Shown here: one piece after another, positions 17,037 through 26,194 of the stretch
How the letters are laid out: each line of letters starts with the position of its first letter
Numbering within the stretch: the first letter of the stretch is position 1
Position numbers and translations under genes: made by a program
Notes under the pieces: generated by a model
Told to the model about the DNA's origin: nothing
Databases searched by the model: none
What the model saw: the letters and a program-made list of their open reading frames with translations, nothing else
NCBI GenBank assembly: GCA_018000295.1
Contig: JAGNKE010000001.1
Location: forward strand, 62,001-126,000
Origin: Alphaproteobacteria bacterium
Lineage (GTDB): Bacteria > Pseudomonadota > Alphaproteobacteria > Micavibrionales > Micavibrionaceae
DNA length: 64,000 nt
Direction of reading: 5' to 3'

Positions 17037-19229
17037 ATGGAATATCTGGCCGTCTTTTCGCCTCTCTTTGCCTTTCTGATCGCCGGCCTGTTCGGGCGGC
17101 AAATCGGCGATAAGGGTTGTCAGTTTGTCACGTGCGCGGCTGTTATTCTGGCCGCTCTGGCCTCTGTAGCCCTTTTTTCAGGCATCATCTTCCACCCTGA
17201 CGTCCTGACGGATCACAGTTATACGCTAGTACTGACCCGCTGGGTTGAATCCGGCGCTTTCAAAGCCGACTGGGCGCTCAGGATCGACCAGCTTTCGGTG
17301 GTTATGATGTGCGTCATCAACATTGTCTCCGCCTGCGTACACGTTTATTCTGTTGGCTATATGAGCCACGACCCCGCCAAGGGGCGCTTCATGGCCTATC
17401 TCAGCCTTTTCACCTTTGCCATGCTCATGCTGGTGACGTCGAACAATCTCCTGCAGCTTTTTTTCGGCTGGGAAGGTGTGGGATTGGCCTCGTATCTTCT
17501 GATTGGCTTCTGGTCGCACAAACATTCAGCCAACGCCGCCGCGCAGAAAGCCTTCATCGTCAACCGCGTCGGCGATTTCGGCCTCGCGCTGGGGGCAATG
17601 GGGATTTTTGCCCTCTTTGGCAGCATCACCTTTGATGAAATATTTTCCAACCCCGAACAATACGCGCAGACCAGCGTATATTTTCTGGGCTACAAGGTCC
17701 ACGCCCTGACGGTGATCTGCCTCCTGCTTTTTATGGGCGCTGTCGGAAAATCGGCGCAACTCGGCTTGCATACATGGCTGCCCGACGCAATGGAGGGGCC
17801 AACGCCCGTCTCCGCGCTGATCCACGCCGCAACGATGGTCACCGCGGGTGTATTCCTCGTTGCCCGTTTTTCCCCGCTCTTCGAATACGCCCCCTTCGCT
17901 CTGTCGGTCGTCACGGTTGTCGGCGCCTTGACCGCTTTCGTTGCCGCAACCATCGGCATGACTCAGTTCGATATCAAGCGCGTGATCGCCTATTCCACGA
18001 TGTCTCAGCTCGGCTATATGTTCTTCGCCCTTGGCGTATCGGCCTACGGTGCCGCGATGTTCCATCTCATGACTCACGCCTTCTTCAAAGCACTGCTCTT
18101 TCTTGGAGCCGGATCGGTCATCCACGCCATGTCGGATGAGCAGGATATGCGCAACATGGGCGGAATAAGAAAAGAGATCCCCGTTACCTACACCCTGATG
18201 TGGATTGGCGCTCTGGCTTTGGCGGGAATCCCGCCCTTTGCAGGCTATTACTCGAAGGATATCATTCTGGAGGCCGCCTGGGCGGACCAAACCGGCGTGG
18301 GGATGTTCGCCTTCTGGATGGGCATTGCCGCCGCCTTCATGACGGCTTTCTATTCATGGCGACTGATCTTCATGACCTTCCACGGGAAACCTAGAGCCAG
18401 CCGCGAAGTCATGGACCACGTTCATGAATCGCCATTTGTTATGATAAGTCCGCTTCTCGTTCTGGCGGCAGGGGCTATTTTCGCCGGCCACCTTTTTTAT
18501 GGCGGGTTCGTCGGTTCCGCCTACACTCACCACGGCGCGATAAACGAAGCTATGATCGAAGGCATGGAACACGGCTCCGGCCCACAGAAAGCTGGGGATA
18601 CCACGCAATCAGTTGATCATGATACCACCCCGCATGAGCAGTCCATGCATAATAGCGAGGGCGGGCGGGCATCGCACGCAGGTCTTAATCCCTGGTCACG
18701 CCAGTTCTTCTGGCAGAGAGCGATCTACGTCCGCGATCAGAACGACACCCTTGAAGCCGCCCACGGTGTTCCAACCTGGGTCAAGCTGATGCCCCTGATC
18801 GTCGGTGTTCTGGGCATCCTGCTCGCCTACATCGCCTATATTGCAAAACCCGGTTTACCTTTTGCCATAACATCAAGGCTGCACCCTGTGCACCAACTCT
18901 TCTTCAACAAATGGTATTTCGACCAGATTTACGAGGCTCTGTTCGTCAAAAACGCTTTCCGCCTTGGTCGTATCTTCTGGACCGTCGGAGACAAAGAGTT
19001 CATCGACGGCCTCGGACCAGATGGCTTTGCGTATCTCTCCAAAAAGACAGGCAGCGCTTTCAGCCGGCTCCAGAGTGGTTTTGTCTACCAGTATGCCTTC
19101 GTGATGATGATTGCGCTGGTGGCGATGGTTTCCTGGCTGGTCTTCCGGGTGCAGCCCGCGCAGAGCATCAAGCCCGTCGATCCTCCGGCTGCGGTCTCGG
19201 CGCCTTTGCTTGAGGAGACGCAGCCATGA
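17037..19229 (+). CDS. nuoL: NADH-quinone oxidoreductase subunit L
   Basis: Antiporter-like proton-pumping subunit with the long lateral helix. The core has the channel residues: glutamate in the FFGWEGVGLASYLLIGFW helix and lysines in helices including VGDFG and LLFMGAVGKSAQLGLHTWLPDAMEGPTPVSALIHAATMV. At 730 residues it is longer than usual because of a His/Glu/Gly-rich polar loop of about 60 residues near positions 500-555, before the segment preceding the lateral helix. Its last four bases overlap nuoM. Confidence 0.96.
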   Translation: MEYLAVFSPLFAFLIAGLFGRQIGDKGCQFVTCAAVILAALASVALFSGIIFHPDVLTDHSYTLVLTRWVESGAFKADWALRIDQLSVVMMCVINIVSACVHVYSVGYMSHDPAKGRFMAYLSLFTFAMLMLVTSNNLLQLFFGWEGVGLASYLLIGFWSHKHSANAAAQKAFIVNRVGDFGLALGAMGIFALFGSITFDEIFSNPEQYAQTSVYFLGYKVHALTVICLLLFMGAVGKSAQLGLHTWLPDAMEGPTPVSALIHAATMVTAGVFLVARFSPLFEYAPFALSVVTVVGALTAFVAATIGMTQFDIKRVIAYSTMSQLGYMFFALGVSAYGAAMFHLMTHAFFKALLFLGAGSVIHAMSDEQDMRNMGGIRKEIPVTYTLMWIGALALAGIPPFAGYYSKDIILEAAWADQTGVGMFAFWMGIAAAFMTAFYSWRLIFMTFHGKPRASREVMDHVHESPFVMISPLLVLAAGAIFAGHLFYGGFVGSAYTHHGAINEAMIEGMEHGSGPQKAGDTTQSVDHDTTPHEQSMHNSEGGRASHAGLNPWSRQFFWQRAIYVRDQNDTLEAAHGVPTWVKLMPLIVGVLGILLAYIAYIAKPGLPFAITSRLHPVHQLFFNKWYFDQIYEALFVKNAFRLGRIFWTVGDKEFIDGLGPDGFAYLSKKTGSAFSRLQSGFVYQYAFVMMIALVAMVSWLVFRVQPAQSIKPVDPPAAVSAPLLEETQP

Positions 19230-20773
19230 TGCCGCCCATTCTCTCAATCATGATCGTTCTGCCTCTGATCTGCGCCGCGATGATTACGCTCATCCGCGGT
19301 GAGAAGGGCGACGAAGCAGTCATCGAGAAAAACGTAAAACATCTCGCTCTTTTCGGTTCGCTGTTTGTACTGGCCTTTGCACTTTATATGGTCTCTAGCT
19401 TCGATAAGGCCAGCGCCGATTTTCAGTTTGTCGAAAAATTCGTCTGGTTCACAGCAGCCAACCTCAACTATCACGTAGGTGTAGACGGGATTTCAGTCTA
19501 CTTTGTTCTCCTGTCGGCGGTTTTAACGCCCGTATGCATACTGGCGAGTTGGAATTCGATTGAGACCCGGATCAGAGAATACATGATCGCCTTTCTGGTT
19601 CTGGAAAGCCTGATGATCGGCACGTTCTGCGCCCTCGATACGGTTCTCTTTTACGTCTTTTTCGAAGGCGTGCTGATCCCGATGTTCCTGATTATCGGCA
19701 TATGGGGCGGTCCGCGACGCATCTACGCCTCATTCAAGTTTTTCCTGTTTACGCTGCTTGGCTCAGTGCTCATGTTGATTGCGCTTCTGGCCCTTTATGT
19801 AAAGACGGGCAGCACGGATATCCCGACACTGATGCACGCCACGACGGATATTGAATTCCAGAAATGGATATGGCTGGCCTTCTTCGCCAGCTTCGCCGTG
19901 AAAATGCCAATGTGGCCCGTCCATACATGGCTGCCCGACGCGCACGTTGAGGCGCCGACGGCTGGCTCAGTCATTCTGGCCGGAGTACTTCTGAAAATAG
20001 GCGGCTACGGATTCCTGAGGTTCTCATTGCCTATGCTTCCCCTCGCCAGTATGTATTTCGCGCCTCTGGTGCTGACTCTCAGCGTCATTGCGATCATTTA
20101 TGCCTCCCTCGTGGCGCTCGTGCAGGAGGATATGAAGAAATTGATCGCCTATTCCTCCGTCGCGCATATGGGCTTTGTCACTCTTGGAATTTTCAGCTTT
20201 ACCCAGCAGGGAGTGGACGGGGCAATATTCCAGATGCTCAGCCACGGGATCATTTCCGCGGCGCTCTTTCTGTGCGTGGGGGTCGTTTATGACCGCCTTC
20301 ACACCCGCGACATTGCCCGTTACGGGGGGCTGGTCAAAAATATGCCCAACTACGCGGTTGTGTTCATGATCTTTATGCTCGGCTCGGTTGGCTTGCCCGG
20401 TACCTCCGGCTTTGTCGGTGAATTTCTGGCTCTGGCCGGAACCTTTCAGGCCAGCACAACATTCGCGGCTTTGGCGGCCACGGGTCTGGTCCTCGGCGCA
20501 GCCTATATGCTGCTTCTCTACCGCAAGGTCATTTTCGGCCCACAGGTTAATCAAGACGCCGCTGAGTTGGACGATTTGTCTGTTATCGAAAAAATAATCC
20601 TCGTGCCTCTGGCTCTGGCGGTGATTTATTACGGCATTTTCCCGACGCAAGTAACGGACGGCATTGCTCCCTCGACGCGGGCGCTTCTTGGCCACTATGA
20701 AATGTCGCACCAGCCGCTCGGTTTTAACGAGGCGCACCTTGAAAGCTTGGAAAAAAAGGCAAAGGGCACATGA
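19226..20773 (+). CDS. nuoM: NADH-quinone oxidoreductase subunit M
   Basis: Antiporter-like proton-pumping membrane subunit of complex I. The 515-residue, 14-helix protein has the conserved FFEGVLIPMFLIIGIWGG glutamate helix, FAVKMPMWPVHTWLPDAHVEAPTAGSVILAGVLLKIGGYG and the LIAYSSVAHMGFV lysine-helix region. The start overlaps nuoL by four bases (ATGA) and its end overlaps nuoN by four, so the three are translationally coupled. Confidence 0.97.
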   Translation: MMPPILSIMIVLPLICAAMITLIRGEKGDEAVIEKNVKHLALFGSLFVLAFALYMVSSFDKASADFQFVEKFVWFTAANLNYHVGVDGISVYFVLLSAVLTPVCILASWNSIETRIREYMIAFLVLESLMIGTFCALDTVLFYVFFEGVLIPMFLIIGIWGGPRRIYASFKFFLFTLLGSVLMLIALLALYVKTGSTDIPTLMHATTDIEFQKWIWLAFFASFAVKMPMWPVHTWLPDAHVEAPTAGSVILAGVLLKIGGYGFLRFSLPMLPLASMYFAPLVLTLSVIAIIYASLVALVQEDMKKLIAYSSVAHMGFVTLGIFSFTQQGVDGAIFQMLSHGIISAALFLCVGVVYDRLHTRDIARYGGLVKNMPNYAVVFMIFMLGSVGLPGTSGFVGEFLALAGTFQASTTFAALAATGLVLGAAYMLLLYRKVIFGPQVNQDAAELDDLSVIEKIILVPLALAVIYYGIFPTQVTDGIAPSTRALLGHYEMSHQPLGFNEAHLESLEKKAKGT

Positions 20774-22224
20774 TCGATTTTAATCTCCTGCCCCTTTTGC
20801 CCGAGCTTCTTCTCGCCGTTATGGCCATGACCATGCTGATTGCGGGCGTAATGGCCGGAAACCGCTCAACCACCCTGATCTGCTGGCTGACCTGCGCGGG
20901 CTTTGCCGTTGCGGCCTGTCTGGTCTTGAATATGCCCGCCGGAAGCCAGACGGCCATGAACGGAATGTTCATCGCCGATGAGTTTTCAGCCCTCTTTAAA
21001 ATCCTGATCCTGCTGGGTTTGATCGCCTCTCTGGCCTTGTCAGTGGAATACCTTCAACAGGAGCGCATGGCGCGTTTTGAATATCCAGTGCTGATGACTC
21101 TGGCGGGCATCGGCATGATGCTGATGGTCTCTGCCAACAATTTTCTTTCGCTCTACATGGCTCTGGAACTGCAATCGCTGAGCCTCTACATTCTGGCCGC
21201 GTTCCATCGCAGTTCCATTCAATCGGCTGAAGCGGCAATAAAATATTTTGTTCTGGGCGCTCTCTCATCGGGAATGCTGCTCTTCGGCATCTCCCTGATC
21301 TACGGATTTACTGGCTCCGTCGATTTCGGGGTCATCCGTGAAACCCTTCTGCAAGCGCAGCCCCATTCCCCCGGCGTGACCATCGGCATGGCCTTCCTGC
21401 TGGCGGGACTGGCCTTCAAGATTTCCGCAGTACCCTTCCATATGTGGACCCCGGACGTGTATCAGGGCGCCCCGACCTCCGTAACGGCGTTCTTCGCCAT
21501 GGTGCCCAAAATCGCCGCCATGGGCCTTCTAATGCGTGTCCTGACCTATACCTTCTCCCCGGTATCCGGCGAATGGATGCAAATTGTTTATTTCCTGTCC
21601 GTCGCCTCAATGGTCGTCGGCGCCTTCGCCGCCCTGGCGCAGGATGATATCAAACGCCTGATGGCCTATAGCTCCATTGGCAACATGGGTTACGCCCTGA
21701 TCGGAGTGGTCGCCGGAACGTCGCAGGGAGTAGGGGCCGTGATCCTCTACCTCTCCATCTACATGATCATGACCGCAGGAGTCTTCGCCGTCATCCTGTG
21801 CATGAGGCGAGAAGGCATCATGGTCACGCGTATCTCCGACCTGTCCGGCCTGTCCAGCAACAGACCTTTGTTGGCCTATGCCATGGCCGCCCTGATGTTC
21901 TCCATGAGCGGCATACCACCCTTGGCCGGCTTCTTCGGTAAGCTCTTTATCTTTCTGGCCGCGGTGGAGCAAGGGTTGTTTCCCCTCGTGATTCTTGGTG
22001 TCCTGAGTTCTGTGGTTTCGGCTTATTACTACCTGCGGATCATCAAGGTCATGTTTTTTGATGAGGCCGCGCAAGCCCTTGATCCCGGCATGTCCTTCGA
22101 AAGGAAAGCCATTCTTCTTTGTTCCGTGATATTCATCCTCGGCTTTATCGTAAAACCCAATTTGCTGGTCGATAGCGCCATGAACGCGGCTAACGCGCTC
22201 TCCTCATCGTTAAAAGCCGAGTGA
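20770..22224 (+). CDS. nuoN: NADH-quinone oxidoreductase subunit N
   Basis: Third antiporter-like subunit of complex I. 484 residues, polytopic, with YMALELQSLSLYILAAF, FKISAVPFHMWTPDVYQGAPTSVTAFFAMVPKIAA and LMAYSSIGNMGYALIG, the family's helix pairs with buried glutamate and lysine residues. It is the last nuo gene; birA begins on its stop codon. Confidence 0.97.
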   Translation: MIDFNLLPLLPELLLAVMAMTMLIAGVMAGNRSTTLICWLTCAGFAVAACLVLNMPAGSQTAMNGMFIADEFSALFKILILLGLIASLALSVEYLQQERMARFEYPVLMTLAGIGMMLMVSANNFLSLYMALELQSLSLYILAAFHRSSIQSAEAAIKYFVLGALSSGMLLFGISLIYGFTGSVDFGVIRETLLQAQPHSPGVTIGMAFLLAGLAFKISAVPFHMWTPDVYQGAPTSVTAFFAMVPKIAAMGLLMRVLTYTFSPVSGEWMQIVYFLSVASMVVGAFAALAQDDIKRLMAYSSIGNMGYALIGVVAGTSQGVGAVILYLSIYMIMTAGVFAVILCMRREGIMVTRISDLSGLSSNRPLLAYAMAALMFSMSGIPPLAGFFGKLFIFLAAVEQGLFPLVILGVLSSVVSAYYYLRIIKVMFFDEAAQALDPGMSFERKAILLCSVIFILGFIVKPNLLVDSAMNAANALSSSLKAE

Positions 22225-22952
22225 TGAGCGTCAACTGGCGGATTGAAACATACGAAACTCTGGAGAGTACGCAGGATACGCTCAGGGAAGGGTTGAAGCA
22301 AAATCCGGAGGAGGGTTTTGCAGTACAGGCTATCCAACAAACCCGAGGGCGCGGGCGTCAGGGCCGTCTCTGGTTTTCTCCTCCGGGAAATCTTTATCTG
22401 TCCGCCCTCTTGAAGCCCGAGGGCGACCTTTCCCTTGTAGGCCAACTGTCCCTCGTGAGCTGCCTGTCGGTCTGCAAGGCCTTGGAGGAAATATACGGCC
22501 TGGATCGGAATTTTATCCTGAAATGGCCCAACGACATCCTCCTTCACGGCAGGAAATGCTCAGGAATATTGTTGGAAACTGAAACAGGCCGGAACGGGGA
22601 GGTCGAGGCGGTCATTCTGGGAATCGGCATCAACATTTTATCCGCTCCGGCGGAAGTAGGGATTGCCCTTGAAGCCGCCACGGGTATAAGCGTACCACTA
22701 GCCTCCATAAGGGATGCGGTCCTGCAAAGCCTGGCGAAAAATTACAGCGTCTGGCGGCAGGAGGGCTTTGCCCCGTTTCGGGGGCAATGGCTCGAAAAGA
22801 CTGTTCCCGCCCAAACGGCGATGAGTGTAGGGCACGGGAAGTCACTGAAATCAGGGATGTTTCAAGATATCGACCCGAAGGGAGGGTTGGTTCTGAAAAC
22901 CCCGGACGGCAAAAACCTGACCGTCACCTCGGGGGAAGTCCTTTTTATGTAA
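22224..22952 (+). CDS. birA: biotin-[acetyl-CoA-carboxylase] ligase
   Basis: Cytoplasmic enzyme that activates biotin with ATP and attaches it to the biotin carrier protein of acetyl-CoA carboxylase. The biotinoyl-AMP loop GRGRQGRLW is near residue 43 and KWPNDILLHGRKCSGIL near residue 100. The N-terminal DNA-binding domain of E. coli BirA is absent, so it is the ligase-only group II form and not a repressor. The ATG overlaps the nuoN stop (TGATG); a GTG one codon earlier is possible. nuoN-birA-coaX-rnj is a common alphaproteobacterial order. Confidence 0.95.
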   Translation: MSVNWRIETYETLESTQDTLREGLKQNPEEGFAVQAIQQTRGRGRQGRLWFSPPGNLYLSALLKPEGDLSLVGQLSLVSCLSVCKALEEIYGLDRNFILKWPNDILLHGRKCSGILLETETGRNGEVEAVILGIGINILSAPAEVGIALEAATGISVPLASIRDAVLQSLAKNYSVWRQEGFAPFRGQWLEKTVPAQTAMSVGHGKSLKSGMFQDIDPKGGLVLKTPDGKNLTVTSGEVLFM

Positions 22953-22986
22953 TGCCAGCCTCTTTTGAATATGCTATACCCTGCCC

Positions 22987-23757
22987 ATGTTAATGGCCAT
23001 CGACATCGGAAATACCAACACGGTCTTTGCCCTTTTTAAAGGGGACAAGGTCGAGCACTTCTGGCGTTGCCGGACGGATACCGCGCGTTCCGTCGATGAA
23101 TATGCGGTCTTTTTGCGTCCCTTGTTCGATATGGCCGGAGTGGAATGGTCCGACGTCAGCGACGTCATGATTTGCTCAGTAGTGCCTGAGGCGGATTTAC
23201 ATATCGAGCGTTTTTCAATCAAATATCTTTCAAGAAAGCCATTTTTTGTAACAGCAGCTTCTGTCAAAGGGGTAAAAATTGATCTGGACAGGCCTGCAGA
23301 ATTGGGAGCCGACCGCATAGTCAACGCCATCGCGGTGGTTGAGCATTACCGCACCCCGGCGGTCGTCATCGATTTTGGAACGGCCACAACCTTTGATGTC
23401 ATCGACAACCACGGAACCTACAGAGGCGGCGTGATCGCGCCCGGAGTCCGTCTATCCATCGAAGCTCTGCACAGCCGCGCCGCAAAACTGCCCAAAATCA
23501 GCATCCAGAAGCCTCCGGCGGTCATCGGCCGTAACACTGTAGACGCCATGCAGTCCGGTATGTATTGGGGCTATATCGGCCTGATCGAGGGAATAGTGCG
23601 GCAAATACGAGAAGAGATAGGTGCGGAGCTTTTTGTTCTGGCCACCGGCGGTTTGGCCGTCCTTTATGCAGAGGGGACAGAGATTATCGAGGAGGTGGAC
23701 GAACACCTGACCCTCAAAGGTTTGCTGAAAATTTATCAGGACCATAAGAGTAAGTAA
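22987..23757 (+). CDS. coaX: type III pantothenate kinase
   Basis: Catalyses the first step of coenzyme A synthesis, phosphorylating pantothenate; this type needs a monovalent cation and is not inhibited by CoA. The ASKHA-fold phosphate loop is DIGNTNTVFALF at the N-terminus; GADRIVNAIA and IDFGTATTFDV, with the catalytic and metal-site aspartates, lie near residues 105 and 127. 256 residues is normal. The ATG at 22987 is used; the in-frame ATG two codons later is an alternative. Confidence 0.95.
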   Translation: MLMAIDIGNTNTVFALFKGDKVEHFWRCRTDTARSVDEYAVFLRPLFDMAGVEWSDVSDVMICSVVPEADLHIERFSIKYLSRKPFFVTAASVKGVKIDLDRPAELGADRIVNAIAVVEHYRTPAVVIDFGTATTFDVIDNHGTYRGGVIAPGVRLSIEALHSRAAKLPKISIQKPPAVIGRNTVDAMQSGMYWGYIGLIEGIVRQIREEIGAELFVLATGGLAVLYAEGTEIIEEVDEHLTLKGLLKIYQDHKSK

Positions 23758-23759
23758 TA

Positions 23760-25454
23760 ATGCCGTCAAACCGCTTGCTCAAAAAGGACGGCCTTTATTT
23801 TATCCCCTTGGGAGGCAGCGAGCAGTTCGGAATCAATCTGAACATCTATGTCTGTAACGGGCAGTTTCTCGCTGTGGATTGCGGGATGGGGTTTGCCGAT
23901 GAGCGCTTTCCGGGAATTGACATAGTCTTGCCAGACCCGGCCTTTCTGGAACAGAATAAAAAGAAGCTCAAGGGCATGATTATCACCCACGCCCATGAGG
24001 ATCATATTGGTGCAGTGAGCCATTTATGGCCCCGGTTCGAGTGTCCTCTCTACGCCACCCCGTTCACAGCGGTGGTCCTAAGAAAAAAGCTCGAAGAAGC
24101 CGGAATTTATGACGCTAAAATAAACGTGGTTGACCCGCTCATGAAGGTTCAGATCGGAACCTTCGGGGTTCAGTTCATCCCCGTCTCGCACTCGGTGCCC
24201 GATAGCTGCGCCCTGATGATCCGCACCGAACATGGCAACATACTGCATAGCGGCGACTGGAACCTTGACCCCAACCCGGTCGTGGGCCTGAAGACCGAAG
24301 ATAAAACCTTTAAAACCTTGGGTGAGGAGGGGATCGTTGCCTACATAGGGGATTCCACTAACGCGCTTGTTCCCGGATTTTCCGGCTCCGAGCGGGACGC
24401 CTCTAAAGGGCTTTACGAAGAATTCAAAAACCGCAAGGGCCGGATCGCTGTAACTCTCTTTTCCTCAAACATTGGCCGCATGGTCAGTATAGCCGAGGCC
24501 GCCCACAAGACCGGTCGCCATGTGACGGTCGTTGGGCGCTCACTGCACCGCATGGTCGCCGCCGCGCAGGAATGCGGCTATCTCCGCAATATCAAGGAAT
24601 TCGTATCCGAAGAAGATATCGGTTTTTTGCCGGACGAAAAGACGGTGTTGATCGTGACGGGATCGCAGGGCGAATATCGCTCCGCATTAGCCCGGATCGC
24701 ACGGGATGAACACCCTTCCGTGCATTTGTCGAAAGGCGATACGGTCATCTTCTCCGCCCGCGCCATTCCAGGTAACGAGCGCAATATCAACGCGGTAAAG
24801 AACAACCTCGTAGCCAAGGGTATACATATCATATCGCCGGGTGAAACAGACAATACCATCCATGTGTCCGGCCATCCCTGCCGTGGCGAGATCGAGCAGA
24901 TGCTGCAATGGACCCGTCCGGCCTGTGTCATCCCGGTTCACGGGGAAAGATTACAGCTGGAAGCCCATGCGGGACTGGCCCAGGCCTGTCAGGTGCCGCA
25001 AACTGTCGTTCCTTCGAACGGATCGCTCATCCGTCTGGCTCCCGGCCCGGTCGAGGAAATCGCAAAGGTTGAAACAGGCCTTTTGGCCGTTGATCAGGAT
25101 CGTCTGATCCCCTCAGGTGACCCCTCCATCATAGCCCGCAGAAAGCTGCAGTATACAGGGGCGGTCCACGCCTCTCTTCTGCTGTCGTCAGGCGGAGAAA
25201 TTTTAGGAGACATCTGTATGGACATGATCGGCCTGACCGACGGCCGTAATCCGGGTAAGCTTGAAGAGGACATTTTTGCTGAGATTGAGGAAATCGTCGC
25301 AGACATCGCCGAAGGTCCGCACCTGGAAGAAGAGGCCGTGGCCGAAGAAGTCCGCATCTGCCTGCGCCGTTTTCTGCACAACCGCTTGGGCATCAAGCCG
25401 AAAACAACGGTTCATGTCCTGCGCGTCCCCGAAGGCAGAGGTCAGAAAAAGTGA
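23760..25454 (+). CDS. rnj: ribonuclease J
   Basis: Metallo-beta-lactamase/beta-CASP nuclease with 5'-3' exonuclease and endonuclease activity, used for rRNA maturation and mRNA decay in alphaproteobacteria alongside RNase E. The zinc motif HAHEDH is at residues 77-82; further metal and beta-CASP motifs are in SHSVPDSCALMI, HSGDWNLDP, TGSQGEYRSALARIA and HVSGHPCRGE. 564 residues with the C-terminal domain present. It starts two bases after coaX and overlaps the DUF1467 gene by four bases. Confidence 0.95.
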   Translation: MPSNRLLKKDGLYFIPLGGSEQFGINLNIYVCNGQFLAVDCGMGFADERFPGIDIVLPDPAFLEQNKKKLKGMIITHAHEDHIGAVSHLWPRFECPLYATPFTAVVLRKKLEEAGIYDAKINVVDPLMKVQIGTFGVQFIPVSHSVPDSCALMIRTEHGNILHSGDWNLDPNPVVGLKTEDKTFKTLGEEGIVAYIGDSTNALVPGFSGSERDASKGLYEEFKNRKGRIAVTLFSSNIGRMVSIAEAAHKTGRHVTVVGRSLHRMVAAAQECGYLRNIKEFVSEEDIGFLPDEKTVLIVTGSQGEYRSALARIARDEHPSVHLSKGDTVIFSARAIPGNERNINAVKNNLVAKGIHIISPGETDNTIHVSGHPCRGEIEQMLQWTRPACVIPVHGERLQLEAHAGLAQACQVPQTVVPSNGSLIRLAPGPVEEIAKVETGLLAVDQDRLIPSGDPSIIARRKLQYTGAVHASLLLSSGGEILGDICMDMIGLTDGRNPGKLEEDIFAEIEEIVADIAEGPHLEEEAVAEEVRICLRRFLHNRLGIKPKTTVHVLRVPEGRGQKK

Positions 25455-25708
25455 CTGTATTTTCTGGAATCGTCGTTTTTACCTGCATCTGGTGGACGGT
25501 GATTTTCTGCGTCCTACCGTTGGGCATGGCTCGCGAGCATGAACCTCAGGATCAACTCTCCGCCCCCGGCGCTCCCTCAGACCCGCAACTGAAAAAGAAA
25601 CTGATCCTCACGACGGGCATAAGCATTATATTATGGCTTATGGCCTTTGCCCTGATCGAGTCCGGGTGGATAGACTGGCATGAACTGGCGACGCAGAAAT
25701 ACGGATAA
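25451..25708 (+). CDS. DUF1467 family membrane protein
   Basis: An 85-residue protein with two membrane helices: one at residues 4-25 (GIVVFTCIWWTVIFCVLPLG) and one near 51-68. The W-T-hydrophobic-F-x-x-LPxG signature after the first helix is typical of DUF1467, an uncharacterised alphaproteobacterial family usually found just before proS. GTG start overlapping the rnj stop by four bases. Confidence 0.85.
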   Translation: MTVFSGIVVFTCIWWTVIFCVLPLGMAREHEPQDQLSAPGAPSDPQLKKKLILTTGISIILWLMAFALIESGWIDWHELATQKYG

Positions 25709-25712
25709 CCGC

Positions 25713-26168
25713 ATGAAAATTATTAAATACGTAGTCCTTTTTTCATTGTTCTGCCTGTCGGGCGTACACGCGTACGCTGAAGAGGCGGAAACAATTTCGG
25801 AAAATAACCCTTGCAAGGAGTTGGAACAGCTACAGACAGGTGGAGCCGACTACGTCCCCGGCGTGGATGTGGATGGAAACGCCGTGGCCCCCGCCGATCT
25901 GGAGCAGCAGGTTCCGGCCGTCTTCGATCCTGTAATCATTCCCATAACCGTCGATCTGGCCGAGCGTTACGGCTTGACCTTGCCTGCAGGCGTAGAACTC
26001 AAGCCTGAGGTGGCATGGATGGAAATTTACCGTGATGGTCGTGTGCTCTTTAATGGTGAGGATGTGCAGGGACGAGTGAAAACCGCCTGCCTTCTGGAAA
26101 ACGCTGAAAACCCGCCGGAACAGGATGGACAGCCAAGCCCCGATCCCTTAGTCTCTGGCGGTAATTAA
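25713..26168 (+). CDS. small exported hypothetical protein
   Basis: A 151-residue protein with a signal peptide that likely ends after residue 22 (GVHAYA). I start it at ATG 25713, which gives a normal signal peptide; an upstream in-frame ATG at 25680 would overlap the DUF1467 gene and add 11 polar residues. The mature part has a pair of cysteines (PCKELEQL and KTACLLEN) that could form one disulfide, and a Gln/Pro-rich tail. Similar proteins occur before proS in other alphaproteobacteria, I believe; function unknown. Confidence 0.75.
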   Translation: MKIIKYVVLFSLFCLSGVHAYAEEAETISENNPCKELEQLQTGGADYVPGVDVDGNAVAPADLEQQVPAVFDPVIIPITVDLAERYGLTLPAGVELKPEVAWMEIYRDGRVLFNGEDVQGRVKTACLLENAENPPEQDGQPSPDPLVSGGN

Positions 26169-26194
26169 GAAAAAAGTGCCGGAGCGTCAAAGAG

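Noticed and set aside
17526..18290. 254-codon minus-strand frame across nuoL
   Set aside because: Antisense shadow of conserved nuoL sequence, without any family pattern.
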